From an uncultured Bacillaceae bacterium (GTDB taxonomy: Bacteria; Bacillota; Bacilli; Bacillales; Amphibacillaceae), in assembly GCA_945639745.1 (NCBI GenBank), contig CALZEK010000089.1, positions 1-6,095 of the forward strand: a stretch of DNA of 6,095 nt, given 5' to 3'. Below are positions 1 through 5,012 of this stretch, in pieces. The translations under genes were made by a program, and so were the position numbers. How positions within the stretch are numbered: the first letter of the stretch is position 1; each line of letters starts with the position of its first letter. The notes beneath the pieces were generated by a model. It saw only the letters and a program-made list of their open reading frames with translations. It searched no databases and had not been told where the DNA came from.

Positions 1-81
1 ACAAAAAAAAACAAAAACCAAACAAAACATAAAAATAAACAAACACAAAAACAACAACAAAAACAATATCAATTTATAAAA
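1..81. other. G-free, A/C-dominated low-complexity stretch at window edge
   Basis: The first 81 bases contain no G on the + strand. The first 60 bases are 46 A, 12 C and only 2 T. Read in the yhaN frame, codons 1-21 encode only Lys, Asn, Gln, Thr and His. Composition returns to normal from about base 82. Because stop codons need a T in first position, the open frame here carries almost no evidence that the stretch is truly coding. It may be a real polar linker inside the YhaN coiled coil, or an assembly artefact at a contig end: its complement is T/G-only, like degraded read tails. I cannot tell which. Confidence 0.85.
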
Positions 82-1206
82 GAAATAAATCCTGTTCATT
101 GGTCAGAATTACTAGTCGTTTTAAAATCGCTAAAAGAAAAAGAACAAAATTTAGTAGATATCAAAGAAAAAAATAATGGATTAATAGATACTTTAAATAT
201 TTATGAAGAAAAGCTATCAAAAGTATTAAATATACTATCACTTAAAAATTACGATCAATTAGTTTCTCGATTAGAAACTCATAAAGAAGCAGATCAATTA
301 ATCGCGAACTATAATAAAATAATTAGTGATTTAAATAAAGAAAAAACGTTACTTAATGAAGAAATTAAACATTATCAAAATGAAATAGCAATTTTATTTG
401 AGTTAGCCTTGGTAGATACAGAAGAAGCGTTCTATCAAAAGTATTATGAGTCAGAAGAATTATATCGTTTAAATGAACAAGTTACATCGTATCATAATCA
501 ATTAAAACTTAGCTTTAATGAAGAAATGATCCATTATTTGATGAATCAAAATCTTGATGAATATGATTTAAATAAGCAAATTGAATCTTATAAATCTGAA
601 ATAAGCCAAAAGTCGAAAGAAACAGAAACACTTCGCAAAGAAATCGCGACTTTAGATGCGGAATTAAAGCAAATGGAAGAAACAGAAGAATATTCTAATC
701 TTTTACATCGCGTGACATATGAAAAAGAAAAAGCGGGTCAATTAGCATTTGAATGGGCAGCAATGAAATTAGCTACTGATACACTTGAAGAAACTAAACG
801 AACCTTCCATCAAAAATATATGAAAGATGTTATTAAAAAAGCATCATATTATTTTAAATTAATAACTAAGGGAAAGTATGTAACAATTTATCCACCAGAA
901 AAAAACCAATCATTTTCAGTAGCAACGAATTTAAAAACAAGGTTTTCAATTAACCAATTATCACAAGGTACAATCGATCAATTATATGTCTCTTTAAGAA
1001 TAGCGATTAGTTCAGTTATGAGTGAAAAGTATTCTGTGCCATTTTTAATTGATGATGCTTTCGTGCATTTTGATCATAAACGTGAAAAAGCTGTCTTTAT
1101 TTTATTAGAAGAAATTAGTAAGGAGCAACAAGTAATATTATTTACATGTAAAAAACATTTACTTAAACTTACAGACGTAAAAATACAGTATTTATCTAAA
1201 CAATAA
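1..1206 (+). CDS. yhaN: YhaN-like SbcC/Rad50-type coiled-coil ATPase, C-terminal part (5' end outside window)
   Basis: Frame 1 is open from the first base to the TAA at 1204-1206, giving 401 visible codons. The TTG at 409 is therefore an internal leucine, not a start. The family (about 960 residues in B. subtilis) has an N-terminal Walker A half, a long coiled coil and a C-terminal ATPase half; only the later coiled coil and C-terminal half are here. After the odd first 21 codons, heptad-like Leu/Glu/Lys-rich helices run to about 830. The ABC-type signature LSQGT is at 958-972, followed by DQLYVSLR. Walker B is FLIDD at 1042-1056, with Asp-Asp where many ABC proteins have Asp-Glu, and the D-loop region AFVHFD follows. 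The chain ends with the usual strand QVILFTCKKH. By homology it is a cytoplasmic SMC-like ATPase acting on DNA ends, usually next to the nuclease gene yhaO, which would lie upstream and is not visible. yhaM follows after 33 bp, probably co-transcribed. Confidence 0.9.
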   Translation, partial: TKKNKNQTKHKNKQTQKQQQKQYQFIKEINPVHWSELLVVLKSLKEKEQNLVDIKEKNNGLIDTLNIYEEKLSKVLNILSLKNYDQLVSRLETHKEADQLIANYNKIISDLNKEKTLLNEEIKHYQNEIAILFELALVDTEEAFYQKYYESEELYRLNEQVTSYHNQLKLSFNEEMIHYLMNQNLDEYDLNKQIESYKSEISQKSKETETLRKEIATLDAELKQMEETEEYSNLLHRVTYEKEKAGQLAFEWAAMKLATDTLEETKRTFHQKYMKDVIKKASYYFKLITKGKYVTIYPPEKNQSFSVATNLKTRFSINQLSQGTIDQLYVSLRIAISSVMSEKYSVPFLIDDAFVHFDHKREKAVFILLEEISKEQQVILFTCKKHLLKLTDVKIQYLSKQ

Positions 1207-1218
1207 ATGTGATAAAAT
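1191..1218 (+). promoter_or_regulatory. Possible internal promoter before yhaM (extended -10)
   Basis: A TAAAAT hexamer at 1213-1218 is preceded by TGA at 1210-1212, forming an extended -10 (TG-n-hexamer). The best -35 candidate is TTTATC at 1191-1196, 16 bp upstream, which is weak. It lies across the end of yhaN and would put a start site near 1225, just before the yhaM ribosome binding site. In AT-rich DNA such matches arise by chance, so this is tentative; it would let yhaM be expressed without yhaN. Confidence 0.35.
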
Positions 1219-1239
1219 AGAGAATAGGGAGGTTCTAAA

Positions 1240-2187
1240 ATGACACAAGGTATAAAAGATTATAAAATTAATGATGAGTTTGAAGGCTTTATGCTGATTA
1301 AAGAAGTTAGAAAAGGAATAGCAAGTAATGGCAAACCATTTTTAACATTAATTTTTAGGGATAAAACAGGTGAGATAGATGCTAAACTATGGGGAGCGAC
1401 ACCTGAAGATGAGGAAATGTATCAACCTGAAAAGGTAGTTAAGTTAACTGGAAACATTAACGAATTTAGAGGTCGTGCTCAGTTTAGAATCAAAACAATT
1501 CGTATTGCTACGAAAACAGATAATGTCAGAATTTCTGATTTTTTAGAAACAGCTCCCATTGAAGTTGAAGAATTAAAAGTATTAATGACAGAATTTATTT
1601 TTGAAATGAAAAATCCCAATATTCAACGAATCGTACGAGCATTTATAAAGAAATATGAAGAAGAATTATATATTTATCCAGCAGCTTCAAAAAATCATCA
1701 TGCATATGTATCAGGCCTTGCACATCATATTATTAGCATGTTAAAGCTTGCCAAGCAATTATGTGAATTATATCCATCACTTAATAAAGACTTGTTATAT
1801 GCTGGGATCATCCTTCATGATATAGGTAAAATCCATGAACTTTCTGGAGCTATTTCAACAAGTTATACAGTACCAGGAACTTTGCTTGGCCATATATCCA
1901 TTATGGTTTCAGAAATTGAGGAAGTAGCAGAAGAGCTTAAAATTGAAGGTGAAGAAGTAGTCGTCTTGCAACATATTGTATTAAGCCATCATGGTAAAGC
2001 TGAGTGGGGAAGTCCTAAACCACCTATGATAAAAGAAGCTGAAATGCTTCACTTTATTGATAATATTGATGCTAAAATGAATATGTTAGATCGTGCATTA
2101 AGTCAAATTGAACCTGGTGAATTTACTGAAAGAGTTTTTGCATTAGATAATCGTTCATTTTATAAACCAACATTCGAAGACAAATAA
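1240..2187 (+). CDS. yhaM: 3'-5' exoribonuclease YhaM (OB-fold plus HD domain)
   Basis: The product has 315 residues, close to the 314 of B. subtilis YhaM. YhaM is a metal-dependent cytoplasmic 3'-5' exoribonuclease that trims RNA ends; its Staphylococcus aureus homologue is Cbf1. Residues about 10-90 form an OB-fold nucleic-acid-binding domain ([18 protein letters not shown], then LWGAT and GRAQFRI). Residues about 150-280 form an HD phosphohydrolase domain: the HH-x7-HH cluster at 153-163, the metal-binding pair HD at 193-194 in ILHDIGK, H218, HH at 250-251 in LSHHG, and D274/D277 near the end. All expected metal ligands appear to be present. The ATG at 1240 is supported by AGGGAGG at 1226-1232 with a 7-nt spacer. 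The gene lies 33 bp after yhaN and ends in a strong terminator whose stem starts within its last codons. Confidence 0.95.
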   Translation: MTQGIKDYKINDEFEGFMLIKEVRKGIASNGKPFLTLIFRDKTGEIDAKLWGATPEDEEMYQPEKVVKLTGNINEFRGRAQFRIKTIRIATKTDNVRISDFLETAPIEVEELKVLMTEFIFEMKNPNIQRIVRAFIKKYEEELYIYPAASKNHHAYVSGLAHHIISMLKLAKQLCELYPSLNKDLLYAGIILHDIGKIHELSGAISTSYTVPGTLLGHISIMVSEIEEVAEELKIEGEEVVVLQHIVLSHHGKAEWGSPKPPMIKEAEMLHFIDNIDAKMNMLDRALSQIEPGEFTERVFALDNRSFYKPTFEDK

Positions 2188-2227
2188 AAAATCAGCTTGT
2201 TCAGTAGAACAAGCTGATTTTTTATTT
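2182..2227. terminator. Bidirectional intrinsic terminator between convergent yhaM and prsA
   Basis: A perfect 12-bp core stem (ATCAGCTTGTTC at 2191-2202 with its complement at 2207-2218) encloses the tetraloop AGTA at 2203-2206. A-tract and T-tract flanks extend pairing outward to about 2182-2227, giving a U-rich tail on both strands. The stem includes the stop codon of yhaM and ends 2 bp before the stop codon of prsA, so one element serves both genes. Confidence 0.93.
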
Positions 2228-2229
2228 AT

Positions 2230-3114
2230 TTATTCTGTTGGGGCTTCTGGTTGTTCAGGAGCATCAAATAATCCTTCAAAATCTTTATCTTTCACTTTAA
2301 TATCCGTATCTTCCATAAGTTTGCTTAGTTTTTCCATAGCAACATTTTGGTCAACTTTATTCGTTGCAATTTCTCGACGAATTTGATCTTTTTGATCTTC
2401 TAATTTTCCTTTATCTTCTTCAGTTTCTTCGATTTTATTTAACTTAATAATATGGAAACCAAAGTCGCTTTGAACAGGATCGCTAATGTCGCCTTCTTTC
2501 ATTTCAAAAACAGCATTTTCAAATTCTGGAGCCATTTCACCAACTCCAAATGGAGGTAATTCTCCACCTGTTTTAGCGTTTTGTTCATCTGCTGAGTATT
2601 TATCAGCTAATTCAGCAAAATCTTTTCCATCTTTAGCTTCTTTAGCAACTTTTTTGGCCAACTCTTCATCACCAACTAAAATATGTTGCGCTTCGATTTG
2701 TTTGTTTTGACGATTAAAATGCTTTTCGATTTCTTCATCAGTTACTTCAATGTCCTCTGTTATAGCAGCTTCTTGTAATAGTCCACTCTTTATATCTGTG
2801 CGTAAATCATCTTCAGTTATATTTTGAGCAGCTAATGTTTCTTCGAAGTTATCGCCAACTTGTTCTTTAATATTATCAAGTTCTGCATCGATTTGTTCGT
2901 CACTGACTTCATATTTATCAGCTAAAACAGTCATTGTTACTAATTCAGTTAAAACTTCTTGACCATATTTACCTTTTAATTCTTCGTATAGTTCATCTTT
3001 TGTAACATCGCCTGCGCTTGTTTCCACAACGACTTCAGAATCTCCACTACTGCCACATGCAGTTAAACCTAATAAACTAAATGTTAATGCCGTACCAATT
3101 ACTATTTTTTTCAA
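2230..3114 (-). CDS. prsA: Foldase lipoprotein PrsA (parvulin-type peptidyl-prolyl isomerase)
   Basis: This is a 294-residue lipoprotein that helps exported proteins fold on the outer face of the membrane. Residues 1-20 form a lipoprotein signal peptide: MKK, a hydrophobic core, and the lipobox LTAC with C20 as the lipidated cysteine. An N-terminal chaperone-like region (about 30-135) precedes the parvulin domain at about 140-230, with QHILV (H144), GGELPPFGVGEM (183-194) and SDFGFHIIKL (H221). A second helical part and a Pro/Glu-rich tail follow. The start is TTG at 3112-3114; no in-frame ATG lies close upstream, and the AGGAG at 3125-3129 sits 10 nt away. By count the precursor has 74 Asp/Glu and 33 Lys/Arg, strongly acidic, whereas the B. 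subtilis and S. aureus proteins are lysine-rich. It is probably monocistronic, lying between two terminators with its own upstream region. Confidence 0.95.
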   Translation of the reverse strand: MKKIVIGTALTFSLLGLTACGSSGDSEVVVETSAGDVTKDELYEELKGKYGQEVLTELVTMTVLADKYEVSDEQIDAELDNIKEQVGDNFEETLAAQNITEDDLRTDIKSGLLQEAAITEDIEVTDEEIEKHFNRQNKQIEAQHILVGDEELAKKVAKEAKDGKDFAELADKYSADEQNAKTGGELPPFGVGEMAPEFENAVFEMKEGDISDPVQSDFGFHIIKLNKIEETEEDKGKLEDQKDQIRREIATNKVDQNVAMEKLSKLMEDTDIKVKDKDFEGLFDAPEQPEAPTE

Positions 3115-3124
3115 CTTAGAAACA

Positions 3125-3129
3125 CTCCT
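3125..3129 (-). promoter_or_regulatory. prsA ribosome binding site, fixing a TTG start
   Basis: AGGAG (AGGAGTG if extended to 3123) reads on the - strand 8-10 nt before the TTG at 3114. The next upstream codons in frame contain no ATG or GTG, so the non-standard TTG start is the best-supported choice, and it places the signal peptide exactly at the N terminus. Confidence 0.8.
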
Positions 3130-3130
3130 A

Positions 3131-3160
3131 TTTATATACTCTATTTAAAACATCCTTCAA
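3131..3160 (-). promoter_or_regulatory. Candidate prsA promoter
   Basis: On the - strand, TTGAAG (3155-3160) is followed by TATATA (3133-3138) at 16 bp, or by TATAAA (3131-3136) at 18 bp. This resembles a sigma-A promoter, but transcription would then begin almost inside the ribosome binding site. The real promoter may lie further upstream in the AT-rich 3161-3233 stretch, where I see no better match. Confidence 0.3.
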
Positions 3161-3233
3161 AAAGAATAACACATCTATGATAATAGATAAATCAATATGA
3201 GATAAAATAATGAGTAAAAACGATGTAAAACAA

Positions 3234-3266
3234 TAAAAAAACCTATCTGAAAGTAAGTCAGATAGG
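3234..3266 (-). terminator. Intrinsic terminator of the hit-yhaH operon
   Basis: On the - strand, a perfect 9-bp stem (CCTATCTGA with TCAGATAGG, + positions 3242-3250 and 3258-3266) encloses a 7-nt loop and is followed by seven T residues (3241 down to 3235). It begins 7 bp after the yhaH stop codon and isolates the operon from prsA. Confidence 0.93.
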
Positions 3267-3273
3267 CCTAGTT

Positions 3274-3645
3274 TTATTGTTTATTATCTTGTTCTGTTAA
3301 TTTTGTTTCAAGATCTTTTATGCTTGTTTCAATTTGTTCTAAGTAATCATGTATGTTTTCTTGGTTAGGCTCTACTGCTATTTTCCACTCTTCAATCGAT
3401 GTTTTCATTTCTTGAGTAAGGTCATTGATTAAAGCAGCACCTTCTTTAGAAGTTTTAGCAATTTGTTCTTTTAAATTTAAACCATCTTGAATCATTTCAT
3501 CAATTGCATCTTTCCATTCAAAGCTTTGATCTTTTATACGTACTCGAACATCTCTACCTGATGAAGGTGTTGTTAGTAATGTTGCTACAGCACTTGCAGT
3601 AGTACCAACAAGAATACCGAGTAAAATTGATTTACCTTTTGACAT
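3274..3645 (-). CDS. yhaH: YtxH/YhaH-like small membrane-anchored protein
   Basis: This 123-residue protein of the YtxH-like family has an unknown function. After a short polar N terminus (MSKGK), residues about 6-25 form one glycine/alanine-rich membrane segment, followed by the family motif TPSSGRDVR at 26-34. The rest is a charged amphipathic helix rich in Glu, Lys and Gln that probably lies in the cytoplasm. A longer reading from GTG at 3654 adds only three residues. It is unlikely, because AAAGGAG at 3656-3662 lies 1 nt from that GTG but 10 nt from the ATG at 3645. The gene sits 35 bp downstream of hit on the same strand and ends at a terminator, so it is the last gene of a hit-yhaH operon. 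The position matches B. subtilis yhaH, where trpP normally intervenes. Confidence 0.85.
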   Translation of the reverse strand: MSKGKSILLGILVGTTASAVATLLTTPSSGRDVRVRIKDQSFEWKDAIDEMIQDGLNLKEQIAKTSKEGAALINDLTQEMKTSIEEWKIAVEPNQENIHDYLEQIETSIKDLETKLTEQDNKQ

Positions 3646-3655
3646 GCATTGCACG

Positions 3656-3662
3656 CTCCTTT
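3656..3662 (-). promoter_or_regulatory. yhaH ribosome binding site
   Basis: AAAGGAG on the - strand is spaced 10 nt from the ATG at 3645 and only 1 nt from the in-frame GTG at 3654, so it decides for the shorter protein. Confidence 0.8.
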
Positions 3663-3680
3663 AATGATAATAAATAGTTA

Positions 3681-4109
3681 TTATTCAATTGCTTGACTAA
3701 TTCTCTTTGCTAAATCCTCGCGTTCTTCTTGTGAATACTCATCACGATTCATCGTCCATTTATAATCAAAGCCATCGTTTTCATCGTAACGTGGGATTAA
3801 GTGAAAATGAAGATGATAAACGGTTTGACCAGCTAAAATATCATTGTTGTTTAGAATGTTTAATCCAACTGGATTAAACGCTTTTTTAATTGCATTTGCT
3901 ATTTTAGGTACACTTCCAAAGAAGTTTTTCGCTGTTTCTTCATCAGTTTCATAAATGTTTATCGTATGTTTTTTAGGTATAACAAGTGTGTGTCCTTCTG
4001 TTACTTGACTAATATCCATAAAAGCATAAACATGATCGTCTTCATAGACTTTAGCAGAAGGGAGTTCTCCATCAATGATTTTACAAAACAAACAGTCTTC
4101 ATGTCTCAT
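3681..4109 (-). CDS. hit: HIT family (histidine triad) nucleotide hydrolase
   Basis: This 142-residue cytoplasmic protein belongs to the Hint-like branch of the histidine triad family, whose members hydrolyse AMP linked to amines, sulfate or other nucleotides; the physiological substrate is not known. The N terminus has the CxxC of zinc-containing members (C6, C9 in DCLFCKII). Next come the conserved AFMDISQVTEGHTLVIPK block (H40) and H48. The catalytic triad is HLHFHLIPR, with H99, H101 and H103, preceded by the asparagine-rich NNND-AGQ loop. All catalytic residues are present. A longer start at 4118 (three extra residues) is possible by reading frame. However, the AAGGAG at 4119-4124 abuts that ATG directly and lies an ideal 9 nt from the ATG at 4109. 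It is the first gene of the hit-yhaH operon and is divergent from ecsA, as in B. subtilis. Confidence 0.95.
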   Translation of the reverse strand: MRHEDCLFCKIIDGELPSAKVYEDDHVYAFMDISQVTEGHTLVIPKKHTINIYETDEETAKNFFGSVPKIANAIKKAFNPVGLNILNNNDILAGQTVYHLHFHLIPRYDENDGFDYKWTMNRDEYSQEEREDLAKRISQAIE

Positions 4110-4118
4110 TATTAACAT

Positions 4119-4124
4119 CTCCTT
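4119..4124 (-). promoter_or_regulatory. hit ribosome binding site
   Basis: AAGGAG on the - strand directly touches the ATG at 4118 but is 9 nt from the ATG at 4109, selecting the 142-residue product. Confidence 0.8.
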
Positions 4125-4139
4125 AGTAACAATATCTTC

Positions 4140-4159
4140 TTATCATAAGTTTATCATAA
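4140..4159. repeat. 9-bp direct repeat, 11-bp period, in the hit/ecs promoter region
   Basis: TTATCATAA occurs at 4140-4148 and again at 4151-4159, separated by two bases. The copies are one helical turn apart and the first overlaps the likely hit -10 box. Such spacing can place a regulator twice on one DNA face, but the repeat is AT-only apart from one C, so chance is possible. Confidence 0.7.
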
Positions 4160-4171
4160 ATTGATGAACAA
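4142..4171 (-). promoter_or_regulatory. Candidate promoter of hit-yhaH
   Basis: On the - strand, a -35 TTGTTC (4166-4171) and a -10 TATGAT (4142-4147) are separated by 18 bp. The -10 matches the consensus at five of six positions. The expected start site is near 4135, giving a leader of about 25 nt. The -10 is part of a 9-bp tandem repeat. Confidence 0.55.
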
Positions 4172-4214
4172 GTATATCGGATTTTAATTTACTAGAGGTC
4201 AGTCTAACTATTCT

Positions 4215-4244
4215 ATTACAATTTAAAAAAATAAATGGTAAAAT
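4215..4244 (+). promoter_or_regulatory. Candidate ecsA promoter (extended -10)
   Basis: TAAAAT at 4239-4244 is preceded by TGG at 4236-4238, a good extended -10. The -35 is ATTACA at 4215-4220 (18-bp spacer) or TTACAA at 4216-4221 (17-bp spacer), both weak, as is common with an extended -10. Transcription would start near 4251, leaving a short leader that contains the ribosome binding site. Confidence 0.6.
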
Positions 4245-4265
4245 AAAGAGACTTAGGAGGAATAC

Positions 4266-5012
4266 ATGGTGAATAAATTATTAGAAGTTAATCACCTCTC
4301 AGGAGGTTATACACATAGAGACGTTATCCATGATATATCATTTGAAGTAAGAAGAAATGAAATAGTTGGTTTAATTGGTTTAAATGGTGCTGGTAAAAGT
4401 ACGACAATTAAGCATGTTATTGGTTTAATGCAAGCTAGAAAAGGCGAAATTAAAATCAATGGCAAAACATTTTTAGATGATCCGTCTATTTACCGAAACC
4501 AAATGTCATATATTCCAGAACAACCTATTTTATATGATGAATTAACATTATATGAACATTTAAAATTAACAGCAATGGCTTATGGGTTATCAGAAGAAAC
4601 CTTTGAAGAGCGTTTGCCAAGTCTTTTAAAAGAATTTAGATTGCAACGTCAACTGCATTGGTTTCCAGTTAACTTTTCAAAAGGTATGCGTCAAAAAGTA
4701 ATGATTATGTGTGCTTTTTTAATCGAACCCGAGTTATATATTGTAGATGAACCGTTTGTGGGGCTGGATCCTTTAGGAATTCAATCGTATTTAGATTTAA
4801 TGGAAGAAATGAAAAATCAAGGCTCAGGAATTTTAATGAGTACACATATTTTAGCTACAGCAGAGAAGTACTGTGATCGATTCGTGATTATACATGAAGG
4901 AAAGATTCGAGCAACTGGTACAATGGATGAATTAAGAGACCAATTTGAAATGAGTGGTGCAAGCCTGGATGACCTTTATATCCAACTCACAAAGGAAGAA
5001 GAAGATGTTTGA
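4266..5012 (+). CDS. ecsA: ABC transporter ATP-binding protein EcsA
   Basis: This 248-residue ATPase subunit of the EcsAB exporter is about the length of B. subtilis EcsA. Motifs in order: Walker A GLNGAGKST at 38-46; YIPE at 82-85, with Glu in the usual Q-loop position, which I recall as also true of B. subtilis EcsA; signature FSKGM at 137-141; Walker B LYIVDEP at 157-163 with catalytic E162; D-loop GLD at 166-168; H-loop H194 in MSTHILATAE. The C-terminal LDDLYIQLT is typical of the family. In B. subtilis the ecs genes affect protein secretion, competence and activity of the intramembrane protease RasP, and related PptAB exports short peptides in streptococci. The ATG at 4266 follows AGGAGG (4255-4260) by 5 nt. 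The GTG at 4269 would have an 8-nt spacer and is a possible start one codon later. ecsB overlaps by 8 nt. Confidence 0.95.
   Translation: MVNKLLEVNHLSGGYTHRDVIHDISFEVRRNEIVGLIGLNGAGKSTTIKHVIGLMQARKGEIKINGKTFLDDPSIYRNQMSYIPEQPILYDELTLYEHLKLTAMAYGLSEETFEERLPSLLKEFRLQRQLHWFPVNFSKGMRQKVMIMCAFLIEPELYIVDEPFVGLDPLGIQSYLDLMEEMKNQGSGILMSTHILATAEKYCDRFVIIHEGKIRATGTMDELRDQFEMSGASLDDLYIQLTKEEEDV

Noticed and set aside
1..65. A/C stretch as a CRISPR array, telomere-like repeat or retroelement template
   Set aside because: There is no fixed repeat unit, no spacer structure and no associated genes; only composition is unusual.
409..1206. A separate 265-residue protein starting at TTG 409
   Set aside because: The frame is open all the way to base 1, the upstream residues continue the same coiled coil, and no ribosome binding site precedes 409; this is the interior of yhaN.
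2486..2710. 74-codon open frame on the + strand inside prsA
   Set aside because: It lies wholly inside prsA on the opposite strand, has no ribosome binding site of note, and has a Ser/Pro-rich composition expected of an antisense shadow.
3200..3210. TGAGATAAAATAA as a + strand -10 element upstream of prsA
   Set aside because: No gene follows on the + strand before the antisense yhaH, and no good -35 is present.
3666..3685. AT-only hairpin in the hit-yhaH gap (GATAATAA/TTATTATT)
   Set aside because: Contains almost no G-C pairs and one mismatch, with no T-tract; too weak for a terminator and expected by chance in AT-rich DNA.
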